64,000 nucleotides of DNA from Brasenia schreberi (Eukaryota; Streptophyta; Magnoliopsida; Nymphaeales; Cabombaceae): contig JAYKKT010000086.1 of NCBI GenBank assembly GCA_036023115.1, positions 15,515,501 through 15,579,500 of the forward strand, written 5' to 3'. Shown piece by piece: positions 23,406-35,814 of this stretch; positions within the stretch are counted from its first letter, which is position 1, and each line of letters starts with the position of its first letter. A program made the translations under genes and the position numbers. Under the pieces are notes generated by a model. That model saw only the letters and a list, made by a program, of their open reading frames with translations. It was not told where the DNA came from and ran no database searches.

Positions 23406-26400
23406 TTAATGCATCAAAAACCTGTAAGCTTCATTTTCTAGCTCAAAAGCATACTCATAGCCAAGATCATTGGCCCGATCCCTGAACTCGGCCATGTCAG
23501 CACTTGGAACTTGGATTCCCACCAACACATTAGCACCCATCTCACCCTGTCAATAAGCCCATAATGACACATATTCAGTACCAAACTGTAAATGTGCTAC
23601 CATTCCCGAAGAAAAGAACCACCGTGAAACATATTCAATGTGGGTGAAAATGGTCAATCGAACACAACGATTCATGACAAATGTGATAATTTTTCAAGAT
23701 ACACCAAATTGACAATCCATCTAGTAATTCTCCCAAGCGCACTCGAAAGAAGGATATTTACAGAAGACGCAACTTTTGGAGATTAGGAGTCACCTAGCTT
23801 TACAAGTTTGATTTCAGAGACACCCTTGATCTTGTTTTATTACAAACTAAGGATTCCCTAAATGATCAGTGGGATAGGCGCCACAAGAACTCATGAGATG
23901 CCTTTTGTTAAAAAGTTGCAAATGACAACTTTGGATGTTAGTATTAGTTTTTTAATGAAAATGAAGATGTTAGTATTAGCTTAGGAGAGTTAAACAAATC
24001 AGAAAAGAACATAAATCACAATTTCTACCGACGTATTCAAAAGAATGAAGTCAAAGGGGCTCTTAAACATACGAAGGGTGGTAAATCGGTAGGACCAGAT
24101 AATATTCCTATAGAAGTTTGGAAAATTACAGAAGAAACAGGAATCACTTGGCTCACAAAACTATTTAATGAAATATTGAGAAACCCAAAGATGCCCGAGG
24201 TACGGAGAGCGAGTACACTTATACCCATATATAAGAACAAGAGAGACATTCAGAATTTTGCGAATTATCGAAGTATCAAGTTAATGAACCGTACTATGAA
24301 ATTATGGGAAAGAATTATCAAACGTAGTTAAAACAAGTATCGAGTACAATAGAGAACCAATTTGGATTCATGCCAAGCAAATCTATTGTTGAAGCGATTC
24401 ACCTTTTGAGACGTCTTATGAAACATTTTAGAGTAAAAAAAAAAGACCTTCACATGATATTTATTGATCTAGAAAAAGCTTACAATAGGTACCGAGGGAG
24501 GTTTTTTTGAAGAATCTTGGAAAAAAAGAGGCATCCCATTGACATACATAAGCCTTATAAGAGACATTTACGATGGTGCAAAAACATGTGTGAGGTATGA
24601 CAGACTTCTTTGAAGTTAATATTCGGTTACATCAAGGATCAACTTTAAGTCCATACTTATTTATAATGGTGATTGATGAGTTAACAAAACATATTCAAGA
24701 TGAAGTACCTTGGTGTATGCTATTTGCAGATGACAGTGTGTTAGTGGAGGAGTATAAGGAAAAAGTTAATAGAAAATTAGAACTATGAAGAGAAACATTA
24801 GAAAGTAAAGGCTTCTGACTTAGTAGAACAAAGACAGAATATATGGAATATAAGTTTGTTCATTTGGTTATTTCAGAGGACATAAAAATTAAAATTGGCA
24901 CACATTGCATCCCTCAAAAAGAAAGTTTTAAATACCTTGGGTCAATTTTTCAGAGTGATGGAAGAATTGATGGAGATGTTACACATAGAATTAATGCTGG
25001 TTGGTTAAAATGGAGAGGAGCATCACGTATTCTTTGTGATAAGAAGATATCATTAAAGTTAAAAGGTAAATATTATAGAGCAGCAATTAGGCCTGTCATG
25101 TTTTATGGTTCTGAGTGTTGGGTAGTTAATTATCATGTACAAAAGATGTCTGTGACAGAAATGAAGATGTTGAGATGGATGAGTGGTCATTCAAGAAAAG
25201 ACCGTATAGGTTATTAGAAACAAATTAGGAGTGGCACCAATAGGGGATAAAATGAGAGAATATCATTTAAGATGGGTTGGACATATAGAAAGAAGATCAA
25301 AAGAAGAACCTATAAGAAGGTATGAAAAACTAAATTTGGAAAGTATTAAAAGAGGTAGAGGATGACCACAAAAGTGTTGGAAAGAACCAATAAGGAATGA
25401 TCTATCTTATTGTGAGTTAACTGCTAACATGGCACACGATAGGGATCTGTGGAAACAAAGAATCCATGCAGCCGACCTCGTCTAGTATGGGAAAAGGCTT
25501 AGTTGTTGTTGTTGTTGTTGCAAATGACCGACTTTGGGTGCTAATTTCAGCTATCTCATAGAAAAGGCCAATCATGGATAGCATCAATTTGGCAACAAAA
25601 TGGATAATAATACATATAATACAGAGAACAAGGAAACCACGTTCACAACTATTTGTATTTTGATGAGGTTTGACTTATTAGGTAACCAACCTGTACACGA
25701 TAATGGAATAAGCTAATATTCCAGCACGGGCTGAAAGCGTTGAAGAATTTCATCAGGGCAAGCTCAATTACCAGCCTCAGCCTATCAAAATTCATATTTG
25801 CACTACTGGTTATGGCAACCACGGACTCACCTTTTAGCCCATAGTATTTGCAGTATGCCTCAGCTCCAGCCAAAGCAAGTGCACCTGCTGGTTCGAGAAT
25901 GCTTCTCTTCTCCTCAAACATATCCTGCACCCCCTAAGTTTTAAGCAATATCCTCAAGCAGTTTACACTTATTTTTCATGCAGAGAGGAGATACATGGGG
26001 AGTAGGGGAACAGTCTAAGAAGATCAAAAGCTGAGAGGACTAATGACATCCCCATGCAGAAAATATTATCGAAATCTAAATTGCTTGTTGGAGGCCAACT
26101 AAGAGAAATGCCTATAACTTCTACTAATTTGCATAAGTGCTTCTATTGGATTTGGCACATCTTTTCCAACTCAAATGCATAATTATAGGATCTCCCAGAT
26201 TCAGTTTTTATTCAACACAGAACTATCAACTTTCTACATTTAGAGTCACATGCAGCTACAACCTTTCCTCGGCACAACCATAACCCAGGTTACCATATAA
26301 TTATGATCGTCTCTTGTAAAGACATACTACTGCTATGCAGTGGAAAATGTGTCCAGATGGAAGAGAAGATTCTTCAACAAATTTTGGTAACAAAAGTTTA

Positions 26401-29400
26401 CTAGTGTTCATCAATCTTTTAGCATGTTTCTGTATATGTCCACACAGTACGTTAATTGTAAACTTCAGTAAATATGATGATTCTTCCCAGACAACATTCA
26501 ATATTACTATAACAAAAACCGTTAAGAGTAGCTATTAACAAGATAAACAGCAGCACCTTAATGGATGCACATATGACATCACGACTGACAAGAACCACTC
26601 CATCTAGCAACTCTCTACACAACCGGAATGTCTCTTCCCCAACTACTTTGACAGCCACACCATCTGCGAATCCTCCAACTTGCTCCAGCATGATTCTTTG
26701 GCCATGATACAAGGATAATGCCATTGCGTTTGCACCAAAAGGTTCAACTCCAATTATCTTTACCTGAGAAAATGTCCACCCCATCATTGAACAAATAAGA
26801 TGAAGAAGCAAGTCGGTGACAATAGTTAAGAACTCTGTCTAATCATTTTAGTTTTCATTTACTGACCTCTGGTTTGACCTGCTTAACATAAGCAGCAATT
26901 CCAGCTATTAGTCCACCACCACCTACAGGCACAAAAATTGCATGAAGTGGGCCTTTCATCTGCCTAACGATTTCCATCCCTATTGTTCCTTGGCCCACAA
27001 TGACATCTGGATGATCCAATGGAGGTATGAATGTGCGGCCTTCTTGTTCACATCTCTGCTTAGCAAATGAATGTGCTTCGTCATAGGAGTCTCCTACAAG
27101 AACCACGGTTGCACCTAAACGTTCAACAGACTTCCATTGAGCAAAAGAAACCAAATACATACTTCAGTTCAGAATTCAAATGCCAAGTGTGAAACCAAAA
27201 CACATGCATGTAGCATGCACCTGCGCGGGTAGAACAAAAATCAGGTCAATGTCAACTAATTGCAGGATCAACTGAGCGAGGCCCAGTCACTGATCCATCC
27301 ATGTGATCCAAGTTGTATTGACTGGAAGATATCTGGGTTTGATCCCAGACACCTCAAGCTGGATTGAGTCCGGTCACGAGACTACATCACTTGCACAACT
27401 CTAAATGAATAAGCATCAGTAAGCATGCCACACATTAATCACAAAGTGCATAATAAATTGTAAAATAATTTTAAAAAGGAAAGGAAGAAGAAAAACTTAA
27501 TTTCTGGTGTTGTAACAGGCATAACATTCACTGCATGACAATTTAGCCTTTGTGCAGCCAATGCAACACCTTGGGCATGGTTTCCAGCAGATGAGCAGAT
27601 TACTCCTCTGTCCAGTTGTTCTTTAGAGAGATTAACCATCATATTATAAGCTCCCCGCAACTTAAAAGAGAAGACCCATAAATCTGCACCAATTAGTATG
27701 TAGAAAGAAAAAAAGTGGCAACTTCCAGAGGGTGGTTTAATCATATATGGATTATGTATAAAACTGACAATTTCTATGAAATGGATGGAATGCAAAATTA
27801 GCAAAATTACCATAGAATTTTTTTTGAAATCAGCTATTCTTTTTTCTTCTGTGACAAACAAGAGAAGACTTGATGACAAGAGTAGAACAGTATAGACTTT
27901 AGGGTTACAATGGTCACAAAAAAATTGCACACCATTTTTATTTGTGTTCATGTGCTTTTTGTATTCTTCAATAGGAGGTTGCATTTTCTATCCTTGCCCT
28001 TAACTGAATATATGAAAATTCCTTTGCTTAAAGGAGTTAGACATCGATCTGCTTGGAAACTTGAGCACTCACTTGAAAATCTTTAGGGTTCTTTGTCTAT
28101 TTCATTTGTCAAGGATTTCTCCATAGCACACCAAATAGTTGGTATTGTTGTTATATTCATTTGTGTAAATTTATCTTTCCTTATATTTTTTCATAGTGAC
28201 ATAACCGTACTTTAGATTTAGATTTTTTGAAATGCATGTACCTGTACCCTACCGTACCGGTATCCATGCAACATAGATTCCAACACCATTTAGTTGCATT
28301 CCCTCACTCTATAATGACATGATAAACACTCTAACATGTGACCCCACTGATTATTTTCTTTGTTAACTCAAAAGTCAAAAAACCTCAGAGTATGTATCTT
28401 GGGTTCTGGTTGGTCTTTAACAAGATACATGCAAGACAACAATGAGCTACCTTTCGCATGATGAATCTTAAACAAACTTATAAATAGCTTTGACAGTTCA
28501 TAGCCTACTACCGAATTTTATGCACAAGAAAGTTCCTTTTACCCTTTTGCGCGTACATTATAATTCCAAGGTTTTGAAAAACCGTGGTAAACCCCAAGCA
28601 ATTAACGAAGGCAATAAATTGGCTCAATGTTACATGCATCTGAAGCTGTACTGGAAGATACCAAAAGAGAGGGATTCAAACTTACCCTAAGAAAACAATA
28701 AGAAAAATAATAAATAAATAGCCAAAAAATGCCTACCTAGCATATCTAACGGCTATGGCTTGAACCAATTTACGATTTCTCATACATAACCTTGTTAACT
28801 ATGACCAAGAAACCAAGCGACCTCCAAAAAAATAAAAAGAAAAAAGCGAATATCAAGTGACGTCTGTGATACAGAACCTTTTTCATTATAACCCAAATAG
28901 CTACGTCAATCGAATCCCGGAATAAGACCATCCATCACCATATCAAACTTTTCTTAAGGACTGGATCTTCATTGGAGCTCCAACAGCATAAAACAAACAA
29001 CCATATAAATGATATTTGATTTAGGCAAGGTCTAATGCAACAGGTATGGCCAATTCAATCTATACGACGAAAAATACACACCACAAAACCATCTATAAAG
29101 AACGACGTTCGAATTGCTCACAATCAAGAACACTTACGGGTTGAAGGTCCTCTCTCTTGAGCCATATGCGCCGGTCCGGTTGGATAGCTTCGGGGCATAC
29201 TGCAAGGGCAACTCACTGGCGACATCGTACACCTTGGAAGCCAGAATGCTGATCAAATAGGAGGAGGCTCCCGGCACGTCGCCCTCATCGAGTGATCTCG
29301 TCGTCTCAGAAACCCACCAACGTATCCACTTTCATACTTCAACGAATCACTAGCCACCTTCTTCAAATGAGGGGCAGCAACGACCAGAGACCCGTTTGTT

Positions 29401-29528
29401 GTTTGCAGATGGAGAGAGTTCGGGCCCCTTGGCGGTGGCGGACGCCAGCATTCGGTCTGCTTTTGAGGAGTTAACAAAGACGGCGTTTTTCGTGCGATTG
29501 GGGAACGCATTAGTCGAAGGGAGACCAC
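23406..29528 (-). pseudogene. OMR1: Threonine deaminase (biosynthetic threonine dehydratase) pseudogene with introns
   Basis: The intact enzyme is plastidial and PLP-dependent, making 2-oxobutanoate from threonine as the committed step to isoleucine. Exons in gene order: 29528-29138 (start uncertain), 27675-27497, 27136-26867, 26763-26557, 25924-25691, 23546-23406. Catalytic signatures survive: [10 protein letters not shown] with the PLP lysine, [19 protein letters not shown] and SSANMNFDRLR. The end GANVLVGIQVP...RFLMH is that of the allosteric domain. Lesions: a 1-nt frame loss near 29290; a second frame loss near 29170, between KLSNR and IWLKREDLQP; the exon 2 acceptor reads TATGG instead of AG; the exon 3 acceptor reads CTCAA; and in exon 5 RLRLVIELA joins directly to LMKFFNAFSPCWN. 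That join removes the first regulatory subdomain and most of the second. Retained introns point to a duplicated genomic copy, not a retrocopy. Sequencing error could explain one lesion but not all. Confidence 0.85.
23916..25543 (+). mobile_element. 5'-truncated RTE-like LINE, copy 2, with target-site duplication
   Basis: The body is about 23941-25517. It starts inside the coding region (compare AATGAAAATGAAGATGTTA with copy 1 at 18856) and ends GGCTTAGTTGTTGTTGTTG. The duplication is TTGCAAATGACAACTTTGGA at 23916 and TTGCAAATGACCGACTTTGG at 25518, about 25 bp with a few changes. RT motif A (FIDLEKAYNR, about 24462) and FADD at 24723-24734 are present, but stops and frameshifts disable it and 12 bp are missing near 24595. 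It sits antisense in the last intron of the threonine deaminase pseudogene. Confidence 0.92.
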
Positions 29529-31194
29529 GATTTTTCGGAAGAGCGAATGAACATTGACGAAGACGAAGGAACGGGGGTTTGAGACAGATTCTAAATTACA
29601 TGAATTTCGTGGCCCTTTGTTGGCTCGAACCTAGGGGTGGCAGATCGGGTCAATGGGTTTGTCACTTGAGGTCTGATTTGCTCTCCTTTCCCTTCTTCAA
29701 GATCCGACTCAAGAAAAGTAAAGAACAGGAGAATGGCTTGAGCTTTCTTCTCATCTCTTTAAACTATGTTTGAGCCCGATTCGTCCGGCTACGGTTCTAA
29801 ATTACATAAATTATACATTTCAATTCGGCATGTTGTGAGGTTGGGTAAAATAATAATATTGGTTCTGGTTCTGGTCTCCGAACAATACTGGTTTTGGTTC
29901 TAAGGCCAGTCCCGAAACCATCCTCGAAATATAATATATAATATTATAAAATAATATTATTTAATTTTACATAAAAATATTAGCTAATTATTAATAATAA
30001 AAAGAATATTACTAGTTAAAAGAATATTGTTAACTAAAATTAATATCATAATTAATATGCAATATGACTTGAATAATATAATTTGGTCAATTAATCAAAA
30101 ATTATAGTTCAATATTATTATTTTAGTTAAGTACTTAATTTTAATATTTAATTTAATATAGTAAATATTTAATATAAATTATTTTGCAATTAAATAATAA
30201 ATATAATATAATTATTTATTAGAATATGAAAATAATTTAGCAGTTAATTACTAAAGCAATAAATATTAACTAATATAACCTTTTTTAATTAATTAATAAT
30301 AAATCCTTTTTTTACAGTGTATGTTGAATGGGATGCTTGTTGCCACATAAGCAACAAGCGTCCGAACCGGACCTAATGGCATTAACAATTTTCCTCAAGC
30401 TGATAACCATTAAACCTCAAGGGGTAGGTAGGGGGTGGTAAATGAGCCAAAAGAACCGAATGGAGAACGTTCATTGTTAGATTGTTAAATGTTGTCAATA
30501 TTGCAATTTTCTTAAGGTTAGTGAGCCCACTACTGTATAATTCTGCTCGACTGACCAAATCTTAGCAGGAGCTCGGCTCGTCTAAAATGAGCAAATAAGG
30601 CGAGCCATGATGAAACAAAAGGAAAGGAAGTAATGAGGCAAGCCACGAGCTAACAGGCCCAACTCGGTTAATTTCTTAGTCCTACACTACTACGTTGTGA
30701 CATGCATGTTTGATATTTCTTGAGCCACAAAATTTTTTTTTCGTATTGAGCCACATCTTTTGGTAAAAACAAAATCCACCAATTTATTATCGTTTTGTTT
30801 ACCAAGAAGCACGATTTGCATTGAAAATTCTGCATGAGAAAGCCTGACCTTTTTTCTGTAATCAGATAATGGAGACGAGGAATCATAGATCAAACCTAAC
30901 CACACTGAGAAGGCCTAACCTTTTTCTTGATTAAAAAATTGTGTGGAGGGATCGACTCAAAGGAACCTTGAAGACTTGAAGTTGGTCTCGAGTTCGATAC
31001 TCACTTGGAGTCTAACCCCAATTTCGTAAAAAGAAATGATGCCATTTATAGTTGTTTATCAAAATGAATTTCCTTGCAAATTGCTAGTGCCCGTTCAACT
31101 ATAACAACGTCATATAAGAAATCCAAATCCGACCATGGATTGTCTTCCTAAGTTCCTAACCATCGAGCAAACTTGATCTTCTACTGGTTTGCTT
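29529..31194. other. Intergenic DNA with a strongly AT-rich stretch
   Basis: About 29925-30320 is made almost wholly of A/T runs (TAATATTA-type words), possibly a matrix-attachment-like or decayed repeat region. The rest has no recognisable gene. The part next to 29528 would be the old promoter of the threonine deaminase copy. Confidence 0.5.
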
Positions 31195-31310
31195 TCCACG
31201 AAGGGATGGCGCCCATCAGAGTCGAACCCTTGATCGGTTTATTTAGTTCAAAGCTTCAAGGTTTCGATCGATAGGCTTAAGCAACTAGCTCCATTGCTCA
31301 TAATTTTTTA
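31195..31310 (-). repeat. Possible tRNA-derived SINE fragment
   Basis: On the minus strand a near-perfect B-box (GGGTTCGACTC) lies about 60 bp after a weak A-box-like TAGTTGCTTAAGC. No tRNA cloverleaf could be formed, and no tail or target duplication is clear. Confidence 0.3.
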
Positions 31311-31565
31311 CACATTTGGTAACACAACTATCCCACCTATATGATTTTAGGTACGAATTTCCCTTGCTTAGAGGTGCAAGTGAGCCTAGATGCTTATCGA
31401 GCTACTCAAGATCGACTCAGAAAAACTGAAATTTATTCACCTTTACAATCGGGTAGAATTCCGACTGTCTTTCTGCATTTTTTTAACTGTCTTAAAGAGC
31501 CGGGAAAAGGAATCCGGATTGTGGTAGATGTAATTCCTCTGTCTGGACGATCGCAAAGATAAAGT

Positions 31566-32110
31566 CGCAATATTTTAGGAATTTTGAAAGCTTTTGGCTA
31601 TAGATGACAAAACAAGTTTCACCAAAATTTATCACATGAGGTGGGTCAACCATGGCCAGTATTCTACTACTCCTTACTCCTTAGGTGTTTGTGACCTAAA
31701 TGAACTTCATTTTAAATTCTTAGGTTAGTTACACCCGTTTTGACCCAAAAAAACCTTGTCAAGCCAAAATAAAAAAACTTGTTTTTATTTTATTTATTCA
31801 TGAGATTTATTAAAACAATATTTATTTATATTGGATATTAAATATATACTAGTTTTTATATTTATTTTGCATAAGAATTTTGAAACTTACATGTTTATGT
31901 AATATCCAAAACATCAAATGAGATTCTATTTGCAAAAATTATGATTTCAATGTATATGTATAGGAGGATAGTTTTTTTATAAAAACTTTATATTTTAGGT
32001 AGGTTGGATACATAAATGTATGGGAGAAGCCAAATTTTATGGAAGACACTTGTCATGCTCTTCTTTTGCTCTTATCACTACCATTTTACTAAGAAGCTCT
32101 ATATTTATAT
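31566..32110 (+). repeat. Unclassified dispersed repeat, copy 1
   Basis: Matches 61710-62180 in the same orientation over most of its length. Shared landmarks in order: GTGGGTC(A/G)ACCATGG, TTACACCC, ATTTATATT, GAATTTTGAAACTTA, CAAATGAG, GATTT and TTATAAAAACTTTATATTTT. Non-coding. Class unknown; LTR sequence is one possibility. Confidence 0.75.
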
Positions 32111-33812
32111 TTTTTTAGCGTGCTTTCAAGCAATATTTTTGTGATAACATGCTTGTAGTCCCTTTGTTCCTGCATGTTGCATGATTTAGTAGGATCCTTC
32201 AATTATGTGGAACAACGATCATCGCTTGTAGTGTGATCGTTCAGTATTTCACCTATGTATGGTTCAATATTTCACTTATGCTTGGAACTCTATATAATCA
32301 AGTGTGTATATGACATTTGAAACCGTGTTCTATATAAGAAGAGTTTTTTTGTTATATTTCTTCATATTTCTACTAATAATTGTTGTGAAATATTGCTTCA
32401 CATAAAGCATATAACACTAAATTCTAGATTCCAGTTCTGTTTTTAGGTGACGAATCGTACTTAGTGTCCACTCCGTTGGACCTTCTTATGGTATGGATAG
32501 GATGCCATTATATGTTGTTTGATCTACTGTAAGATCTGAAAACAGAAACTTTCTACTTTTATGTGGTACATAAGATATATGTTTTACTAGAATTGTTTTT
32601 TTGTTATATGTTACTTTATTATACCAATAGTTTTTTTATATCTTTCAATACTTACTATGGTTTTAAAAAGGTCATATTATTGTACTAGTAGAAATTATTC
32701 TTTGTTATATACTACTTTAACAATGGTGGTTATTTACATCTTTCAATATTTATCATGTTTTAATATACTATTACAAGAACCACAGAATACAATAAATATT
32801 AGAGATGACCGACTGCGGCTTCCAGTACGTTAGAGTTTTCTTGAGGATAAATATTGGACATCAGTCTTGCTTATATTCGGCCCATATGACATTTATATAC
32901 TTGTTTTCACATTGGTATATATATAGCTATATTGGACTTATCTTTTCATCAATTTGGACGTTATATTTCATATTTGGCTCATATGGCATTTGTGTTATCC
33001 TTATTATTTTGGTATATATTGGCTAACTATAAAAACTTTATAAATATTTGTTTAGTTATTTGCATGATGCTCTTATTTGTTACTGTATATCAGGTGTATA
33101 TGATGTAATCCTATTCCTAATAATAAAAATCTTTGGTAGAATAAAACTATCGGATTACAAATATAAGTATATTTTTGCCGGTTATTCACTAAAATATTTT
33201 GGTGGTCCAACTCCTACAAATGTGTTTTCCCCGACAATTCTCATATATTATTTGTGACAATTAGTATAATAAGGAGGGACGTGAATTACTATTTCTGGAG
33301 ATCGGACCTTCGCAAAAAAGGAATTTTGTGACAGATTCAAAAATTTATTCCGGTGATTTCCTTATTTTTCTGGTGGTATGGACAGCCGTCAAAAATACAT
33401 TTTTGTTGAGGTTGGTAGATTATTTTCAGCAGTTTTTCACGTATTTCCAAAGGTTCTTGTGGGGGTTTTCAATCGTTGTACTTAAATGATTTGTCTTAGA
33501 TGGTTATGACCTATTTTCAACAATACAAACTGCTGAAAATTGTATTTTTCAGAACTATCGGAAAAATTTGTATTTGTAATGGTGAATCAAAGGAGCGAGT
33601 AGCACCAATGGAGCACACCTGCCATGGGATGCTTATTGGTTGGAGCCACTTAACTCACCCGATCACTGGTAGCCAAAAGGGTATGTTGTTAAAAGTCGGC
33701 AAACAAAGTATATAGGTTGAACTTAAAGAGTCACATTATCCATGGTATTTAATTTTTCAAAATATCATTTTAGAACTTGAGTTTGTGGCTAATAAACTAG
33801 ACCATTGTATAT
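32111..33812. other. AT-rich intergenic DNA
   Basis: No gene recognised. It may include upstream decayed parts of the copia fragment that follows. Confidence 0.4.
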
Positions 33813-34480
33813 ATGTCAGGAATAGTGGAAGCTACTTTATCATTTTATATAGATGGCATATTGTTGACTAAGAATGACAATGAGACGATTATCAAAATCA
33901 AGTCATGGTTAAACTATAAATTTGAAATAAAGGATATGGGAGAGACATCCTATATTTTAAGTATAAAGATTTCTTATAGTAGAGAATCTAAACTTCTTTG
34001 TTTGAGTAAGGAGAAATATATTCATTATATCCTCAAAAAATTTAGAAAGAGTTTTGTAAACCTTCACATACACCCGTTGCTAAATGGATCAAACTAAGTA
34101 AGGTTGATTGTCTTTATGAGAGACAAAATAAGCCTAATGTTCTTTATACACAAGCTATGGAGAGTTTGATGTATGTTATGTTGTGTATAAGACTCAATAT
34201 TAGCTTTGCTCTCGGTGTTGTGAGTAGATATCAAAGTAATCCTGATTGGCAATATTGGTTTGTTGTAAAAAGATTCTAAAATATCTAAAAATAACAAAAT
34301 ATTTAAAATTATGTTTTTAAATAAATAAACTAAAATTTGTAGGATACTTAGATATTGACTTTGTTGGAACAAAGATGACAGCAAGTTAACTTCCGATCAA
34401 ATATTTTTATTTAGAAGTAATATATTTTCTTATGTTTGTGTAGTATTTTCTAAACAAGAAGTTGTTGATGATGATTAAGA
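33813..34480 (+). mobile_element. Ty1/copia reverse transcriptase/RNase H fragment
   Basis: The 33813-34097 frame encodes a copia RT segment: FYIDGILLTKNDNETIIKIK, then FEIKDMGETSYILSIKI. With frameshifts it continues as AMESLMYVMLCIRLNISFA, VVSRYQSNPD and FVGYLDIDFVG, the RT-RNase H connection. The RT catalytic YVDD motif reads YIDG here, so the second Asp is lost. LTRs, gag and integrase were not found nearby. Confidence 0.85.
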
Positions 34481-35045
34481 GTGAAGCCGACAACTTTAGA
34501 AACAAGTAAACTGAAATCTCTCCAACATAATATAAAGGCTTCAGTTTGTTTATCGAAAGCCTTCTGCGGTAGACAGAAAAATCACGATCTACTTCTCCTC
34601 TTCTCGCTTACGCCTGGCGACCCGGAGTGCATTACAACAAGTGAAAGCCAACATCGTCAAAATTTGTAGTTCTAATGCGTCACAGTTTCGCAGTTGAAGA
34701 TCATTACCCCAGTGATCAGCGAAAATGAGAGAGCGCACGCACAGTGCACACACAGTAATTTTCTTGATAAATCTACTACTGCTTATAATTAACCATATAT
34801 AGTTTGTATACTAGCTCAACATTATACACCGGACATGAACGAAGTAAAGCACTAAAGCAATTCATGCAGTACTAAAGTAAATTCTTCATGCCCTCCACAA
34901 ACTACGGGTGCATATACAATACTCTCAGGCCATTATCATACATCCGCTGGTATTGAAACTAGTAGGCAGCACAACCCTTCCTTGAACACATCCATAGATT
35001 ATCACACATGAATGACACGGAGTAGCATATGAACACCACAAATTC
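34481..35045. other. Intergenic DNA, 3' side of the ubiquitin-like gene
   Basis: No gene recognised. Should hold the 3' UTR of the minus-strand gene at 35046-35814. Confidence 0.4.
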
Positions 35046-35814
35046 CTAAGTGTCTTCATTCCCGTTGCCATCTTCGCCGGTGTAGGTTGATGCCGCAGAA
35101 GTGACCGAACCCGGGAAGATGGTTAGGATGTGCCCTTCTTCAACTCCATAGTACTCCAGGGTCTTCTTGTCACACATAGTGCGTTGCTCATGAACAAAGA
35201 AGTGTTCTTTGGCAGGAAACCCTAAAGACTGAACCTTCTCTTTCACCTTGCCGATAGTATCACTAGACTTGACATCTACATAGATGATCTTATGAGTCCC
35301 TGATTGCTCTACAATTACCCTCATCTTGCTTGTTTTGTGACGGAACAAACCGGGTTGCTTCGCGGGCGTCGCTAGCTTAAGCATGACATTAATGGTAGAG
35401 TCATCACAGATGCCATACTCACCTACAGTTACTTGATCACAAAGCTGTACCTTGGAGTGGAACAGAGCAAGCCTCTCGGTGTGCACTTTGATCCGTTGGT
35501 GGATTTTCTCCTTTAGAGTGATGACAGAGTCCGACTTGTCGATTTCGAGAGAGAAGTGCTCCGTTGCTTTGATGTTCACCTGAATCTTGCCGGCTTCGAT
35601 ATCAATGAGAACGTTAATGTAGCAACCTTCATACAAGCGATAGAATTGAACGTCCTGGTCGTCGTCCATGAAGTGTCCCTTAAACAGAAAGATCTGCTTC
35701 TTTACGGGGATGCCGCAGTCTTTCCAGCATTTCTTTCATCTCTAGAACTGTGTCGAAGAAGCCGACTTCAATCTTGCAGTTGGTGCCTATGCTCAACGCG
35801 AAGTTAACATCCAT
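35046..35814 (-). pseudogene. Protein with three tandem ubiquitin-like domains, broken by a 1-bp frameshift
   Basis: The start codon is at 35814-35812. The first part reads MDVNFALSIGTNCKIEVGFF and DTVLEMKEMLER. One extra base near 35718 then shifts the frame, and the next frame continues CGIPVKKQIFLFKGHFMDDD through two more ubiquitin-like folds to the stop at 35046. Counting that base as an insertion, the gene would encode 255 aa in one exon. Domain 1 is about residues 1-75, domain 2 starts at GKIQVNIKATEHFSLEIDKS and domain 3 at MRVIVEQSGTHKIIYVDVKS. No domain ends in Gly-Gly, so this is not a conjugated modifier or a processed polyubiquitin. Plants have families of such multi-Ubl proteins of poorly known function. 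Translation from an internal Met (35669) would still give 207 aa with two full domains. The shift may be real decay or a sequencing error. Confidence 0.75.

Noticed and set aside
27300..27370. GGGTTTGATCCC resembling a tRNA B-box; similar hits at 30975 and 10240
   Set aside because: No A-box at the right distance and no cloverleaf; chance or very old SINE pieces.
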